Below, in pieces: positions 44,416 through 53,832 of a DNA stretch of 64,000 nucleotides. The first letter of the stretch is position 1. Each line of letters opens with the position of its first letter. Source of the stretch: Alphaproteobacteria bacterium (GTDB lineage Bacteria; Pseudomonadota; Alphaproteobacteria; Rhodobacterales; Rhodobacteraceae); the NCBI GenBank assembly GCA_030426685.1, contig JAUHYC010000002.1, positions 62,001 through 126,000 on the forward strand, in the 5' to 3' direction. The notes below the pieces were generated by a model. The model was not told where the DNA came from and did not search any database. It saw nothing but the letters and a program-made list of their open reading frames with translations. Position numbers and translations under genes: made by a program.

Positions 44416-44961
44416 TTACCCGCGCGCGGCGACGCCTTCCATCGCCCTTTTCAGATCGTGAACCAGCGTCTCGGCCATGGAGCGGAACACCATGATCAGA
44501 AACGCGTTATCGCCGACCCTACTGATCGAGGCCGTCATGTGAAACAACAGGGTCCGCGCCGTATGACCGCGCTTGAAATGAGTCGATCGCATATCGACCG
44601 GTACCAACCGCGCCAGCACGTCTTCGGCCCCGTCACCCTGCAATCGCACGACGGTCCAGGCGTCAGACTGATCCACGATGGCCGCATGTTTTGACAGGGA
44701 CACGTCAGGTTCGACGCCCATCAGCATCGCCTGAGAGTATCCGAACCAGATGGCGCGGGCGCCTGCTTTTCCCGTCATTCGATTGGCGGCCGGATAAGTC
44801 ATTTCGTGCGTCGCCTTCATCGCATCCGAGACCGCCTTCCGCTGATCCTTGAACGGCGAGATCGAGTGAATCACGCCCGCATCCTCTTCGCTGAGCGTCA
44901 CCGAGCCGACGGTCAGTGGCAACAGCCCGTCGCTGGGCGTTTTGGCTATCAGTCTATCCAC
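44416..44961 (-). CDS. soxG: Sarcosine oxidase gamma-like subunit (operon 2)
   Basis: A protein of 181 residues with the SoxG fold, diverged from the operon 1 copy: DVSLSKHAAIVDQSDAWTVV, GDGAEDVLARLVPVDMRSTH and ISRVGDNAFLIMVFRSMAET match. I chose GTG 44961: AAGGAGG lies eight bases before it, and the start overlaps the soxA stop by eight bases (GTGGATAG), exactly the overlap length seen in operon 1. An ATG at 44985 lies inside soxA and has no such site. It is the last gene of the second soxBDAG set. Confidence 0.85.
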   Translation of the reverse strand: MDRLIAKTPSDGLLPLTVGSVTLSEEDAGVIHSISPFKDQRKAVSDAMKATHEMTYPAANRMTGKAGARAIWFGYSQAMLMGVEPDVSLSKHAAIVDQSDAWTVVRLQGDGAEDVLARLVPVDMRSTHFKRGHTARTLLFHMTASISRVGDNAFLIMVFRSMAETLVHDLKRAMEGVAARG

Positions 44962-47887
44962 GGACGCGCCCTCCTTCAGGGTCAAAGAAAACCGGGTTTA
45001 CCACTTCGCACAGAGTCGTCACGCCGCGCAAATGATCAACCATCTTGACCACCTCGCCATATCGCTCGGGTCCGTCTGCCAGAAAGCCCAGCCCAAGCAT
45101 CGTTCCCAGTGTCGGTGAATAGCAGACCGAGGTCAGATACCCCTGATTATTGACCCGGACCGGCTCGGCCTCTTCCTTGTACAGGTGCGCACCAGCCAGC
45201 AGCTCTCGGCTCTCGCCAATTGGCTTCAACCCGACCAGTCGTTCGCGCCCGGGTTCTTCCAGCCCCGGGCGCTGCGACATGGTCTTACCGATGCAATCCT
45301 TCTTCTGCGACACCATCCGGCCCATGCCAATGTCATATGCGGTTGTGCGCCCGTGAATCTCGGCATGAGTGATAAAGCCCTTTTCGATCCGAAGCACGTT
45401 CAACGCCTCCATCCCGTAAAGGCCACCGCCCAGTGCCTCGGCTCTTTCGGCCAGAATATCGAACAGGCTGGCACCATATCGGGCAGGCACTGCAATCTCA
45501 TAAGCGTGTTCGCCCGAGAAAGAGATGCGGAACAGGCGGCCTTGAACGCCCAGCACCGAGACTGAACCACAGGCCATGAACGGCCAGCTTTCGTCATCGA
45601 TTGGCGTGTCCAACACCCCGTTCAACAGCTCGCGCGATTTCGGACCTGCCACAGCGAATTGCGCCCATTGTTCAGTCACCGACGTGAACGAGACATCCAG
45701 ATCCTGCCGCAAACCCTGGTGGACAAATTCCAGATGCTTCATCACATCCCCCGCCCCGGCGGTGGTTGTGGTCATCAGATAGTGCGTCTCGTCCAGCCGC
45801 GCCGTGGTGCCGTCATCCATGACGAACCCATCCTCGCGCAGCATCAGCCCATAGCGGGCGCGGCCAACCTTCAGGGTTGAGAACATGTTGGTGTAGACGA
45901 AATCCAGAAATGCGCCTGCGTCAGCTCCCTGTATGTCGATCTTACCAAGGGTCGAAACATCGACCACTCCAACCACCTGTCGCACCATATTGACCTCACG
46001 GTCACAGGATTGCCGCCATGTGGTCTCGCCTTCGCGCGGGATATAGCTGGGGCGATACCAAAGACCCGCCTCAATGACCGGCGCTTTCCGGGCAGCGGTC
46101 GCCTTGTGCGATGTGGTAAAGCGCTCCGGCTTGAACCCTGCGCCTTCAGCCCCGGCACCCAGCGCAGCAATAGCCATCGGAGAATAAGGAGGGCGGAACG
46201 TGGTTGTTCCGGTTTCCGGAATTCCGCGACCGGTCGCATCCGCCAGAATGGCAAGCGCCGCTACGTTCGAGTTCTTGCCCTGATCGGTCGCCATCCCTTG
46301 TGTGGTATAGCGCTTCATATGCTCGACCGACCGGAAATTCTCGGTCGCGGCCTGTTTGACATCCTTGACGGTGACGTCGTTCTGGAAATCAAGCCACGCC
46401 CGCCCCTTGCCCGGCACGGCCCAGAGCGGGCTGATCTGGTAGGGAGCATCCTCGGCCAGCGGTGCCGTGGTTTTTAGTGCTTTCAGGTCGAGATCGGTTA
46501 GGCAGGCCTCGGCTGCGGCGATCCCTTCGCGCAAGCAAGCTGCGGTCGAGAATGCCCCGTTACATGCCCCTGCCGCCGCCATGCCTGGCACAGCGCCCGG
46601 AGTCGGAACAAAGGCTTCGATGTCGCGTTGCCAGGCCGGACGGGCATTCATATGACAGGTCAGATGGACCGAAGGATTCCACCCGCCCGTCATGGCCAGA
46701 CAGTCAGTCTGGATGCTTTGCTCACCACTGGCCCGACGGACCGTAATCGATTCCAACCCTTTGCGGCCTGCGCTTCCGCTGACCTGAGCACCGCGTATTA
46801 CCTCATAGTCATCCGATAATGGTGCATCATGGCGGCTGTCGATCACAGCGGCCACGTGGACACCCGCATCAAGCAGATCGCGCGCTGTGCGGTGAATGTC
46901 GTTGGTGTTACCGAAGATGGTCACGTTCCGGCCAGGGCTGACACCCCAACGGTTCAGGTAAGCGCGTACCGCACCTGCGATCATGATGCCCGGGCGGTCA
47001 TTGTCCCTGAATGCCACCGGACGTTCCAGAGCACCTGCCGCCAGAACCGAACGCTTCGCCACGATCCGCCAATACGTTTCGAGCGGTGCGCCGTGCGGCC
47101 GATGATCGGTGTGGTGAAGGACGCGCTCCAACGCTGCGTAAGTACCCTGATCGTAGGCACCGGCAACCGTTGTGCGAGCCATCAGACGGACATTCTCCAT
47201 GCTCCGCAATTCGGTCAGCACCTCGTCCACCCACGCATGGCCCGGCTTGCCGTCCACCTCGTAGGTTTCAGCCAGCAACCGCCCACCCATCCGTGCATTC
47301 TCATCGGCAAGAATGACATCCGCACCGGCGCGCGCTGCAACCAGCGCCGCCATCAAGCCAGCGGGTCCGGCACCAATGACCAGCAGATCACAAAACGCAT
47401 AGGCGCTTTCACACTTGTCGGCATTATCCTCACCAGACAATGCCCCCAGCCCCGCCGCCCGGCGGATGACCGGTTCATATACCTTTTCCCAGAAGCTCTT
47501 GGGCCACATGAAGGTTTTGTAATAGAACCCAGCCCCCAGAAACGGGGCCGCCAGATCGTTCACGCCCATCAGATCGAAACTCAGACTGGGCCAGCGATTC
47601 TGGCTGCGCGCGTCCAGACCCGGATAAATCTCCTGCATCGTGGCACGCACATTCGGGTCTTGTCTTGCCCCCGTGCCCACAGTCACCAGCGCATTTGGTT
47701 CTTCGCTGCCCGCCGTCAAGACACCACGCGGGCGGTGATACTTAAACGACCGTCCCATAAGGCGGATGCCATTGGCCAGCAGCGCCGAGGCCAACGTGTC
47801 CCCCCGAAACCCTTCATAGCCGACACCGTCAAACACGAACGGGACCGTTTCCGTCCGATCAATCAGGCCTTTTCCCGCGACTCTCAT
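44954..47887 (-). CDS. soxA: Sarcosine oxidase alpha-like subunit (operon 2)
   Basis: A protein of 977 residues with the same domain order as the operon 1 alpha subunit: ferredoxin-fold N-terminus without cluster Cys (YEGFRGDTLASALLAN), NAD-binding Rossmann (LLVIGAGPAGLMAALVAARAG near 170), and C-terminal GcvT-like half with GEHAYEIAVPARYG and GMEALNVLRIEKGFI. It should pass a one-carbon unit to tetrahydrofolate. Divergence from copy 1 suggests a different N-methyl substrate. ATG 47887 overlaps the soxD stop by four bases. Confidence 0.93.
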   Translation of the reverse strand: MRVAGKGLIDRTETVPFVFDGVGYEGFRGDTLASALLANGIRLMGRSFKYHRPRGVLTAGSEEPNALVTVGTGARQDPNVRATMQEIYPGLDARSQNRWPSLSFDLMGVNDLAAPFLGAGFYYKTFMWPKSFWEKVYEPVIRRAAGLGALSGEDNADKCESAYAFCDLLVIGAGPAGLMAALVAARAGADVILADENARMGGRLLAETYEVDGKPGHAWVDEVLTELRSMENVRLMARTTVAGAYDQGTYAALERVLHHTDHRPHGAPLETYWRIVAKRSVLAAGALERPVAFRDNDRPGIMIAGAVRAYLNRWGVSPGRNVTIFGNTNDIHRTARDLLDAGVHVAAVIDSRHDAPLSDDYEVIRGAQVSGSAGRKGLESITVRRASGEQSIQTDCLAMTGGWNPSVHLTCHMNARPAWQRDIEAFVPTPGAVPGMAAAGACNGAFSTAACLREGIAAAEACLTDLDLKALKTTAPLAEDAPYQISPLWAVPGKGRAWLDFQNDVTVKDVKQAATENFRSVEHMKRYTTQGMATDQGKNSNVAALAILADATGRGIPETGTTTFRPPYSPMAIAALGAGAEGAGFKPERFTTSHKATAARKAPVIEAGLWYRPSYIPREGETTWRQSCDREVNMVRQVVGVVDVSTLGKIDIQGADAGAFLDFVYTNMFSTLKVGRARYGLMLREDGFVMDDGTTARLDETHYLMTTTTAGAGDVMKHLEFVHQGLRQDLDVSFTSVTEQWAQFAVAGPKSRELLNGVLDTPIDDESWPFMACGSVSVLGVQGRLFRISFSGEHAYEIAVPARYGASLFDILAERAEALGGGLYGMEALNVLRIEKGFITHAEIHGRTTAYDIGMGRMVSQKKDCIGKTMSQRPGLEEPGRERLVGLKPIGESRELLAGAHLYKEEAEPVRVNNQGYLTSVCYSPTLGTMLGLGFLADGPERYGEVVKMVDHLRGVTTLCEVVNPVFFDPEGGRVRG

Positions 47888-48147
47888 GTGCTCACCTCAG
47901 AGGCCAGTTGCGATCCCAGCATTTCATGTGAAGAGGTATCGCGCGTGACCACGACCCAAGCGCCGCAGCCCCCCTCGTGAAGCCAAAGTTCTCGTGTCGG
48001 GCCCGCAGGGTTGTCCCTCAGGTAGACAAAATCATCCCAGGCCGCCTCACCCGCGTCAGGGGCTGGACGGTCAAGATCCACGGCCGCGCCTCGGTAATAG
48101 AACTCACGGCGATCCCGTTCGCCGCAATGCGGACAAGTGATCCTCAT
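47884..48147 (-). CDS. soxD: Sarcosine oxidase delta-like subunit (operon 2)
   Basis: A protein of 87 residues. CPHCGERDRREF gives the CxxC pair and HEGGCGAW the HxxxC pair, so the zinc site is complete although the protein is 22 residues shorter than the operon 1 copy and lacks its C-terminal tail. ATG 48147 follows GGGGG by seven bases; a GTG two codons upstream is in frame. It is the second gene of the operon. Repeat copy C lies between soxB and this start. Confidence 0.9.
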   Translation of the reverse strand: MRITCPHCGERDRREFYYRGAAVDLDRPAPDAGEAAWDDFVYLRDNPAGPTRELWLHEGGCGAWVVVTRDTSSHEMLGSQLASEVST

Positions 48148-48171
48148 GCCCACACCCCCTGCTTCATCTTT

Positions 48172-48192
48172 TTACAAATACTCAAATCCGAC
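48172..48192 (-). repeat. Dispersed repeat copy C, inside sox operon 2
   Basis: On the minus strand AGTATTT (48192-48186), six bases, AGATGAAG (48179-48172). The GC hairpin seen in the other copies is absent here. It lies in the 55-base soxB-soxD gap and reads with the operon, ending just before the soxD ribosome site. Confidence 0.65.
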
Positions 48193-48202
48193 ATTGCCAA
48201 CC

Positions 48203-49456
48203 TCAATGCAGATTGTGCTGAGAGCCCTTGCCCTCTTCATCGATGATCCCGCGCCCGGTGCGGAAACGATCCAGTCGGAACCCGGTTGCGTTCTCGTGGT
48301 AACGATCTGTTGCAATCAGATGAGCAAACACGTTGCCCGAACCCGGAACCGCCTTGAACCCGCCGTAGTTCCACCCGCAGTTCAGATAGAGACCGTCGAT
48401 ATCCGTCTTGTCGATGATCGGAGAGCCATCGGGCGACATATCCATGATCCCACCCCATGACCGCAATACACGCGCCTTGCCGATCATCGGCATCAGAGCC
48501 ACCCCGGCCTCCATCACGCTTTCGACGGTCGGCAGATTGCCCCGTGCAGCGTAAGAAGCGTAGAAATCCAGATCCCCGCCAAAGACTAGCCCGCCCTTGT
48601 CCGATTGGCTGATATAGAAATGCCCCATGCCAAAGGTCACTACATTGTCGATACAGGGCTTTAGCCCTTCGGTCACAAATGCCTGCAGAACGTGGCTCTC
48701 AACGGGCAACCGCATTCCGGCCATCGCGGCCACCTGCCCCGAACGGCCTGCGGCAACCATCGCCACTTTCTTGGCCCGGATCGTTCCGCGCGTGGTCTGC
48801 ACGCCGCGCACCGCACCGTTCTCAATATCGATGCCGGTCACTTCACAGTTCTGAATCAGATCCACACCGCGTTGATCCGCGCCGCGGGCATAGCCCCACG
48901 CCACCGCATCATGCCGGGCCGTGCCACCGCGGGGGTGATAGAGCCCGCCATACAGCGGAAATCGCAGATCGCCGAAGTTCAGATAGGGCAGCATGTCGCG
49001 CAACTGGTCACGGCTCAGCAGAATCGCGTCGTCCCCCTGACTGATCATCATGTTCCCACGCCGCGCTGCCGCATCTCGCTGCGCATCCGAATGGAACAGA
49101 TTGATAATCCCGCGCTGCGAGTGCATGACGTTGTAGTTCAGGTCTGCCTCAAGACCCTCCCACAGCTTCAGCGAATGCGAATAGAACTCCGAGTTGCCCT
49201 GCAAAAAATAGTTGGCCCGAACAATCGTGGTATTTCGCCCCACATTGCCGCCACCGATATAGCCCTTTTCCAGCACGGCGATGTTGGTCAGCCCATGCTC
49301 CTTGGCCAGATAGTAAGCCGTGCTCAAGCCATGACCGCCGCCACCGATAATGACGATATCGTATTCCGCCTTGGGCTCTGGATCACGCCAATGTGGCGTC
49401 CAGCCCTTGTTGCCGGTCAGCCCTTCCTTGAGCACTTTCAAGCCGGAAAAACGCAT
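48203..49456 (-). CDS. soxB: Sarcosine oxidase beta-like subunit (operon 2)
   Basis: A protein of 417 residues. FAD-binding motif IVIIGGGGHGLSTAYYL near 33, GYIGGGNVGRNTTIVRANYF, and GGTARHDAVAWGYARGA with the His expected to hold covalent FMN. The C-terminal NCGWNYGGFKAVPGSG is the second flavin motif. It is clearly paralogous to the operon 1 beta subunit but differs in the substrate-side segments (for example SHSLKLWEGLEADLNYNVMH). It is the first gene of operon 2; a gdhA-oriented terminator lies upstream. Confidence 0.94.
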   Translation of the reverse strand: MRFSGLKVLKEGLTGNKGWTPHWRDPEPKAEYDIVIIGGGGHGLSTAYYLAKEHGLTNIAVLEKGYIGGGNVGRNTTIVRANYFLQGNSEFYSHSLKLWEGLEADLNYNVMHSQRGIINLFHSDAQRDAAARRGNMMISQGDDAILLSRDQLRDMLPYLNFGDLRFPLYGGLYHPRGGTARHDAVAWGYARGADQRGVDLIQNCEVTGIDIENGAVRGVQTTRGTIRAKKVAMVAAGRSGQVAAMAGMRLPVESHVLQAFVTEGLKPCIDNVVTFGMGHFYISQSDKGGLVFGGDLDFYASYAARGNLPTVESVMEAGVALMPMIGKARVLRSWGGIMDMSPDGSPIIDKTDIDGLYLNCGWNYGGFKAVPGSGNVFAHLIATDRYHENATGFRLDRFRTGRGIIDEEGKGSQHNLH

Positions 49457-49570
49457 TCAGATCTCCCTGTACGTTTTTGGAAGTTTCTTCCAATTTGATC
49501 AGTGGTAACCGGACGCTGATCCGATGCCGCCTCTGATTTCGACAAGAACTTGTCACTGTGCGACCAATTA

Positions 49571-49600
49571 AAAAGGCGCGACGACATTGCCACGCCTTTT
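49571..49600 (-). terminator. Terminator of the glutamate dehydrogenase gene
   Basis: On the minus strand AAAAGGCG and CGCCTTTT pair around a 14-base loop and are followed by one more T. It begins 28 bases after the gdhA stop and separates it from sox operon 2. Confidence 0.75.
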
Positions 49601-49627
49601 CGTCTTTTCCGCTTGGTCTGCTGCGGA

Positions 49628-51058
49628 CTAGAGCCCTTTGGCGCGATAGCTCTTGGACACGCGGTCAATCGCAACGATATAGGCCGCCGTGCGCAGATCA
49701 TCGACATCGGCCCGGTCATGCCAGACTTCGCTCATGGCCTGATAGGCAATCCGCATCGTGTCATCGAGGCCAGAACGCACCAGTTCAAGTTCATCCGCAC
49801 CCTTGAGGTACTTCGCCTTGAAGTTCGGTGACATTGACCATGCATCACCCAGATACCTGTCCAGGCGCTCCAACTCGCTGACGATCAATTCGTGCCGTGC
49901 CTCTTCCTGTCGCCGTTGCATGCGACCGAACCGGATATGGCTGAGGTTCTTGACCCACTCAAAATAGGACACCGTCACACCGCCTGCGTTCGCATACATA
50001 TCCGGGATGATTACGGTGCCTTTCTGGCGCAGGATCTCATCCGCGCCCGCCGTAATCGGGCCGTTCGCGGCCTCGATGATCAGAGGAGCCTTGACCCGCT
50101 CTGCATTCGACAGGTTGATGACACCTTCCAGTGCCGCCGGAATCAGAATATCGCAATCCTCTTCCAAAACCACTGCGCCCTCGGCGGTATGGGTTGCATC
50201 CGGGTAGTCTTTGACGCCACCATGTTTGACAATCCACTGGCGTACGGCCTCGACATCAATGCCATCGGGATTGAACAGTGCCCCATCCCATTCGATGATG
50301 CCGACAATGCGTGCGCCATCTTCTTCGCTCAGGAACTTGGCGGCGTGATATCCCACGTTCCCCAGCCCTTGCACGATTACCCGCTTGCCATCCAGCTTAC
50401 CGGACATGCCCGCTTTCTTGATATCTTCTGGATTGCGGAAAAACTCACGCAGCGCATATTGAACGCCGCGCCCGGTCGCCTCGACCCGGCCGGCGATGCC
50501 ACCTGCGTTGAGCGGTTTGCCGGTCACACAGGCGCGCGAGTTGATGTCCGTGGTATTCATCCGCGCATACTGATCTGCAATCCACGCCATTTCTCGTTCA
50601 CCGGTTCCCATATCGGGTGCTGGTACGTTCTGAGACGGATTGATGAGATCACGCTTGGCCAGTTCATAGGCAAAGCGGCGGGTGATCTGTTCCAGTTCGT
50701 GCTCTTCATAATGGCGTGGGTCAATGCACAACCCGCCTTTCGAGCCGCCAAACGGCGCTTCGACCAACGCGCACTTGTAGGTCATCAATGCAGCAAGTGC
50801 CTCAACCTCGTCCTGGTTCACGGCGGTCGCAAAGCGGATACCACCCTTCACAGGCTCCATGTGTTCCGAATGGACCGAGCGATATCCGGTGAAGGTATGG
50901 ATTTGCCCGCGAAGGCGAACGCCGAACCGCACGGTGTATGTGGCGTTACAGACCCGTATCTTTTCCTCCAGCCCGGGCGGTAGTTCCATCAGGGACGCCG
51001 CCCTGTTGAACATCAGATCAACGCTTTCACGAAAGCTGGGTTCTTTGATTACCGTCAT
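49628..51058 (-). CDS. gdhA: Glu/Leu/Phe/Val dehydrogenase (NAD(P)-dependent glutamate dehydrogenase)
   Basis: A protein of 476 residues. RGQIHTFTGYRSVHSEHMEPVKGG and ALMTYKCALVEAPFGGSKGGL contain the substrate-binding and catalytic lysines, PAPDMGTGEREMAWIADQYA the next conserved block, and VIVQGLGNVGYHAAKFL the dinucleotide-binding motif. It interconverts glutamate with 2-oxoglutarate and ammonia. The name gdhA is by family; leucine or other branched substrates are not excluded. Next to sox operon 2 on the same strand, it fits catabolism of amino acids released by demethylation, but a terminator separates them. Confidence 0.92.
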   Translation of the reverse strand: MTVIKEPSFRESVDLMFNRAASLMELPPGLEEKIRVCNATYTVRFGVRLRGQIHTFTGYRSVHSEHMEPVKGGIRFATAVNQDEVEALAALMTYKCALVEAPFGGSKGGLCIDPRHYEEHELEQITRRFAYELAKRDLINPSQNVPAPDMGTGEREMAWIADQYARMNTTDINSRACVTGKPLNAGGIAGRVEATGRGVQYALREFFRNPEDIKKAGMSGKLDGKRVIVQGLGNVGYHAAKFLSEEDGARIVGIIEWDGALFNPDGIDVEAVRQWIVKHGGVKDYPDATHTAEGAVVLEEDCDILIPAALEGVINLSNAERVKAPLIIEAANGPITAGADEILRQKGTVIIPDMYANAGGVTVSYFEWVKNLSHIRFGRMQRRQEEARHELIVSELERLDRYLGDAWSMSPNFKAKYLKGADELELVRSGLDDTMRIAYQAMSEVWHDRADVDDLRTAAYIVAIDRVSKSYRAKGL

Positions 51059-51384
51059 GTAATCCTCCGTGCCGGTAGATGACGAATGTCATGACGATTT
51101 GTCGCACCACTGGCCGTCCGCTGCAATCACCAACTGCATATTTTTTGATCATTTCGTGAAAATCACGAGCCGGTACCCCTAAGGTGAGTCGTTTACCAGT
51201 CACTACTGCTCGATTGTTGCATCCAGCGAAACAAACCGCATTCAAACCACCGGAATAAAGCCGAAATTCATTAAAAACGAGCAGCATAGTGACCGCCACG
51301 CCCAAATCTCGCCACGATCCATGTCTAAATTATTAAAGTTGCGAAGAACTGGCACCCGCGCATTTGGCGGCAGAGGAACTCGTT
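51059..51384. other. 326-base intergenic region between gdhA and the Tad genes
   Basis: No gene is apparent. It holds the divergent promoters. An inverted repeat TCGTG-AAAAT-CACGA (51155-51169) lies about 100 bases before gdhA and may bind a regulator. The stretch near 51330 (TAAATTATTAAAG) is AT-rich and may belong to the promoter of the Tad genes. Confidence 0.4.
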
Positions 51385-53184
51385 ATGCGAAAGAACAATT
51401 TGATGACGGAATTCACCAGTTGGAACTGTCTCGGCACGGCCTCGCGTCGGCTGCAGAGTTTCGCACGAGACGATGATGGATTCATGTCAATCTTGGCACT
51501 TTTCCTGATCATGATGGTGTTCACCGTGGCCGGTTTCGCGGTCGACATCATGCGGTATGACCGTGAACGAGTAAAACTGCAGTATGCTCTGGATCGCGCC
51601 GTACTTGCGGCAGCCGACCTTGATCAGGAGCTGTGCCCCCGGGAAGTGGTTCGCGACTATCTCAGCAAGGAGGGGCTCGATCAGTATTTGGTCGGAGAGA
51701 TCAAGGTAACACCCGAGACCTGTGGCGACAACGCTGTGCAACTACAGGGTAAGCGCAAAGTCGAAGCGAGCGCAGAGATGAACATCGGCACCCACTTCAT
51801 GAAATGGAGTGGTGTTGACACACTCGCCTCCACCGCGACCAGCATCGCCGAGGAATCGATCGGCAATGTGGAGATTTCATTGGTGCTGGATGTATCCGGC
51901 TCGATGCGCGGGACCCGCCTGTACAACCTGAAGAACGCAGCAAAAGACTTTATCGATGAAATGGTCGAAAAGTCCGAGGATGGCAGATTGTCCATTTCGA
52001 TCATTCCATACTCCGAACAGGTTTCGGTCCCGGATTATCTCATGGATGAGTTGAATACGATCGGTGCCAATGAGGTTGCAAACTGCATCGATTTCCAAGC
52101 CTCAGACTTCACCACAACGAATTTCAACTACTATGACATTCGGGACAACGGTGGAAATATCATTCGCGCGGGCGATTATATACCTCAAACCCTGCATTTT
52201 AGGGACAACGGCAGAAGCGACTATAGATTTGACGACGATTTGGTAAGGAGCGAAACCTGCCGCCTCGAAACAGCAACGGATCAGCGCGAGATGACTATCA
52301 TTCAGAATGATCCCGACATTCTGAAAGATCAGATTGAAAATCTGGTGGCCAGCGGCTGGACGTCTATCGATGTAGGTCTGAAATGGGGCCTGACCCTGTT
52401 GGACGATAGCGTTCAACCATTGATTGCCCAGGTTGCGCCCGGCTCGGAGATTCCAAATGCCTTCGCTGATCGGCCTGCCCCGAACAACACGACGGAAACT
52501 TTGAAAGTTCTGGTGCTGATGACCGATGGTGAAAACACCTATCAACACAAGGTGAACTCTCCATACAACGATGGCCCCTCCGACATTCACTGGAATGAGG
52601 ACGCCGAAACCTACTCGATTTACGATGATATCAACGCCCGCTGGGCTTGGCCCAATGTTTCTCTTACCGTCAGAGATCCAAACACGGGCATACGCTGGAC
52701 GCGTGATAAATATCAAGACCACGCCCACGGCACCGGCACGTATACGAGATATCGTTGCACCTATTACAACAACGGTTCCTGCCAAACAGTTGATCGTTCA
52801 AGAACCCGCGAAGACGTTGAAGGTGGTTCTGCACCAACCGAATTGGAGTGGCCCGATGTTTGGGCGCATACCGAGAAAAACAAGATCCGTGATTATCTGC
52901 GCCATGCCTATGGCTGGACCCGCGGCAACGAGTTTCGCGACGATTCCACAACCGAAATCGGCCCCTCGACCAAAGACCCACGCGTTCGCTCACTATGTGC
53001 AAAGGCTGAAGAACAAGAGGTCTTGGTCTTTTCAATTGCGTTTGAGGCTCCGGAAGGTGTGAAGCCCCTCCTCAGAGACTGCGCTGTGGAAGCTGGGCGG
53101 TACTACGAAGCAACCGGCACACAGATCGAACGCGTTTTTGACTCGATCAGCTCAACCATTCAGAATCTGAGGCTGACGCAATGA
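51385..53184 (+). CDS. Tad-type pilus assembly protein with von Willebrand A domain (TadG-like)
   Basis: A protein of 599 residues. The N-terminal TadE/TadG-like segment has one membrane helix (SILALFLIMMVFTVAGFAVD near 33-52) after DDDGF. From about 165 a vWA domain follows with the metal-site motif LVLDVSGSMRG; a long insertion rich in Asn/Asp/Tyr lies in the middle, and the C-terminal LVFSIAFEAPEGVKPLLRDC resumes the vWA fold. Such proteins are surface or periplasmic components of Tad pili in adhesion. ATG 51385 follows AGAGGA; an upstream TTG is less likely. The stop overlaps the next gene by four bases. Confidence 0.88.
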   Translation: MRKNNLMTEFTSWNCLGTASRRLQSFARDDDGFMSILALFLIMMVFTVAGFAVDIMRYDRERVKLQYALDRAVLAAADLDQELCPREVVRDYLSKEGLDQYLVGEIKVTPETCGDNAVQLQGKRKVEASAEMNIGTHFMKWSGVDTLASTATSIAEESIGNVEISLVLDVSGSMRGTRLYNLKNAAKDFIDEMVEKSEDGRLSISIIPYSEQVSVPDYLMDELNTIGANEVANCIDFQASDFTTTNFNYYDIRDNGGNIIRAGDYIPQTLHFRDNGRSDYRFDDDLVRSETCRLETATDQREMTIIQNDPDILKDQIENLVASGWTSIDVGLKWGLTLLDDSVQPLIAQVAPGSEIPNAFADRPAPNNTTETLKVLVLMTDGENTYQHKVNSPYNDGPSDIHWNEDAETYSIYDDINARWAWPNVSLTVRDPNTGIRWTRDKYQDHAHGTGTYTRYRCTYYNNGSCQTVDRSRTREDVEGGSAPTELEWPDVWAHTEKNKIRDYLRHAYGWTRGNEFRDDSTTEIGPSTKDPRVRSLCAKAEEQEVLVFSIAFEAPEGVKPLLRDCAVEAGRYYEATGTQIERVFDSISSTIQNLRLTQ

Positions 53185-53810
53185 TGAGTGTATTGCTGAA
53201 TAAGCTGCGCAGATTTACCCGCAGCGAAGACGGAACCTCGACAATCGAATTTGTCTACTGGTTTCCGTTTTTCCTGTATGTCGGCTATTCCGGCATGGAT
53301 CTGGGATTGCTGTCATACAGCCACGCAAATCTGGAACGCGCCCTCGACGGAACAATTCGCGAGGTCAGGCTTAACCGCCTGCCCGATGGCGAAACCGAGT
53401 GGACCCATGACCTGTTGAAAGAGATGATCTGTGAACGGGCATATATCACCAATTGCGCGTCCGAGTTGGCCCTGGAGATGGCATTGGTTGATCCGCGCGC
53501 GGGCCGCGACCTGGACCCCGAACCCTACTGCCTGGATACTCCGATCGAGATCGGTCAGCCAGCCAGGATACCAATTTTTGAGCGCGGTTCGTCGAATGAC
53601 CTGATGATTGTCCGAGCCTGTGTAGAAGTTACACCTGCTTGGGGATTTTCGATGATGGCCGACTTGGTAAAAAGAGGCTCCCAATACGGACAATGGCAGT
53701 TGCACGCCACCTCAGTGTTTGTTCATGAACCATTTGGCGGATCTTCTGATTCCTCAAGTACAGGAGGCTCATCCGGAACGTCGGATGATGGAACCGATGT
53801 TACACTTTGA
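53181..53810 (+). CDS. TadE-like pseudopilin
   Basis: A protein of 209 residues. EDGTSTIEFVYWFPFFLYVG has the prepilin-type site (G followed by a segment with Glu at +5) and a hydrophobic helix, as in TadE/TadF pseudopilins, which are processed by a dedicated peptidase. Four Cys in the periplasmic part could form disulfides. The C-terminus is Ser/Gly-rich (GSSDSSSTGGSSGTSDDGTD). The start overlaps the vWA gene stop (ATGA). No tadV peptidase or tadA ATPase is in the window. Confidence 0.85.
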   Translation: MMSVLLNKLRRFTRSEDGTSTIEFVYWFPFFLYVGYSGMDLGLLSYSHANLERALDGTIREVRLNRLPDGETEWTHDLLKEMICERAYITNCASELALEMALVDPRAGRDLDPEPYCLDTPIEIGQPARIPIFERGSSNDLMIVRACVEVTPAWGFSMMADLVKRGSQYGQWQLHATSVFVHEPFGGSSDSSSTGGSSGTSDDGTDVTL

Positions 53811-53832
53811 TCGCACAAGAACGCACACGAAG

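Noticed and set aside
46829..47980. A 383-residue open frame antisense to soxA of operon 2
   Set aside because: Same reason: composition of an antisense shadow and no motif.
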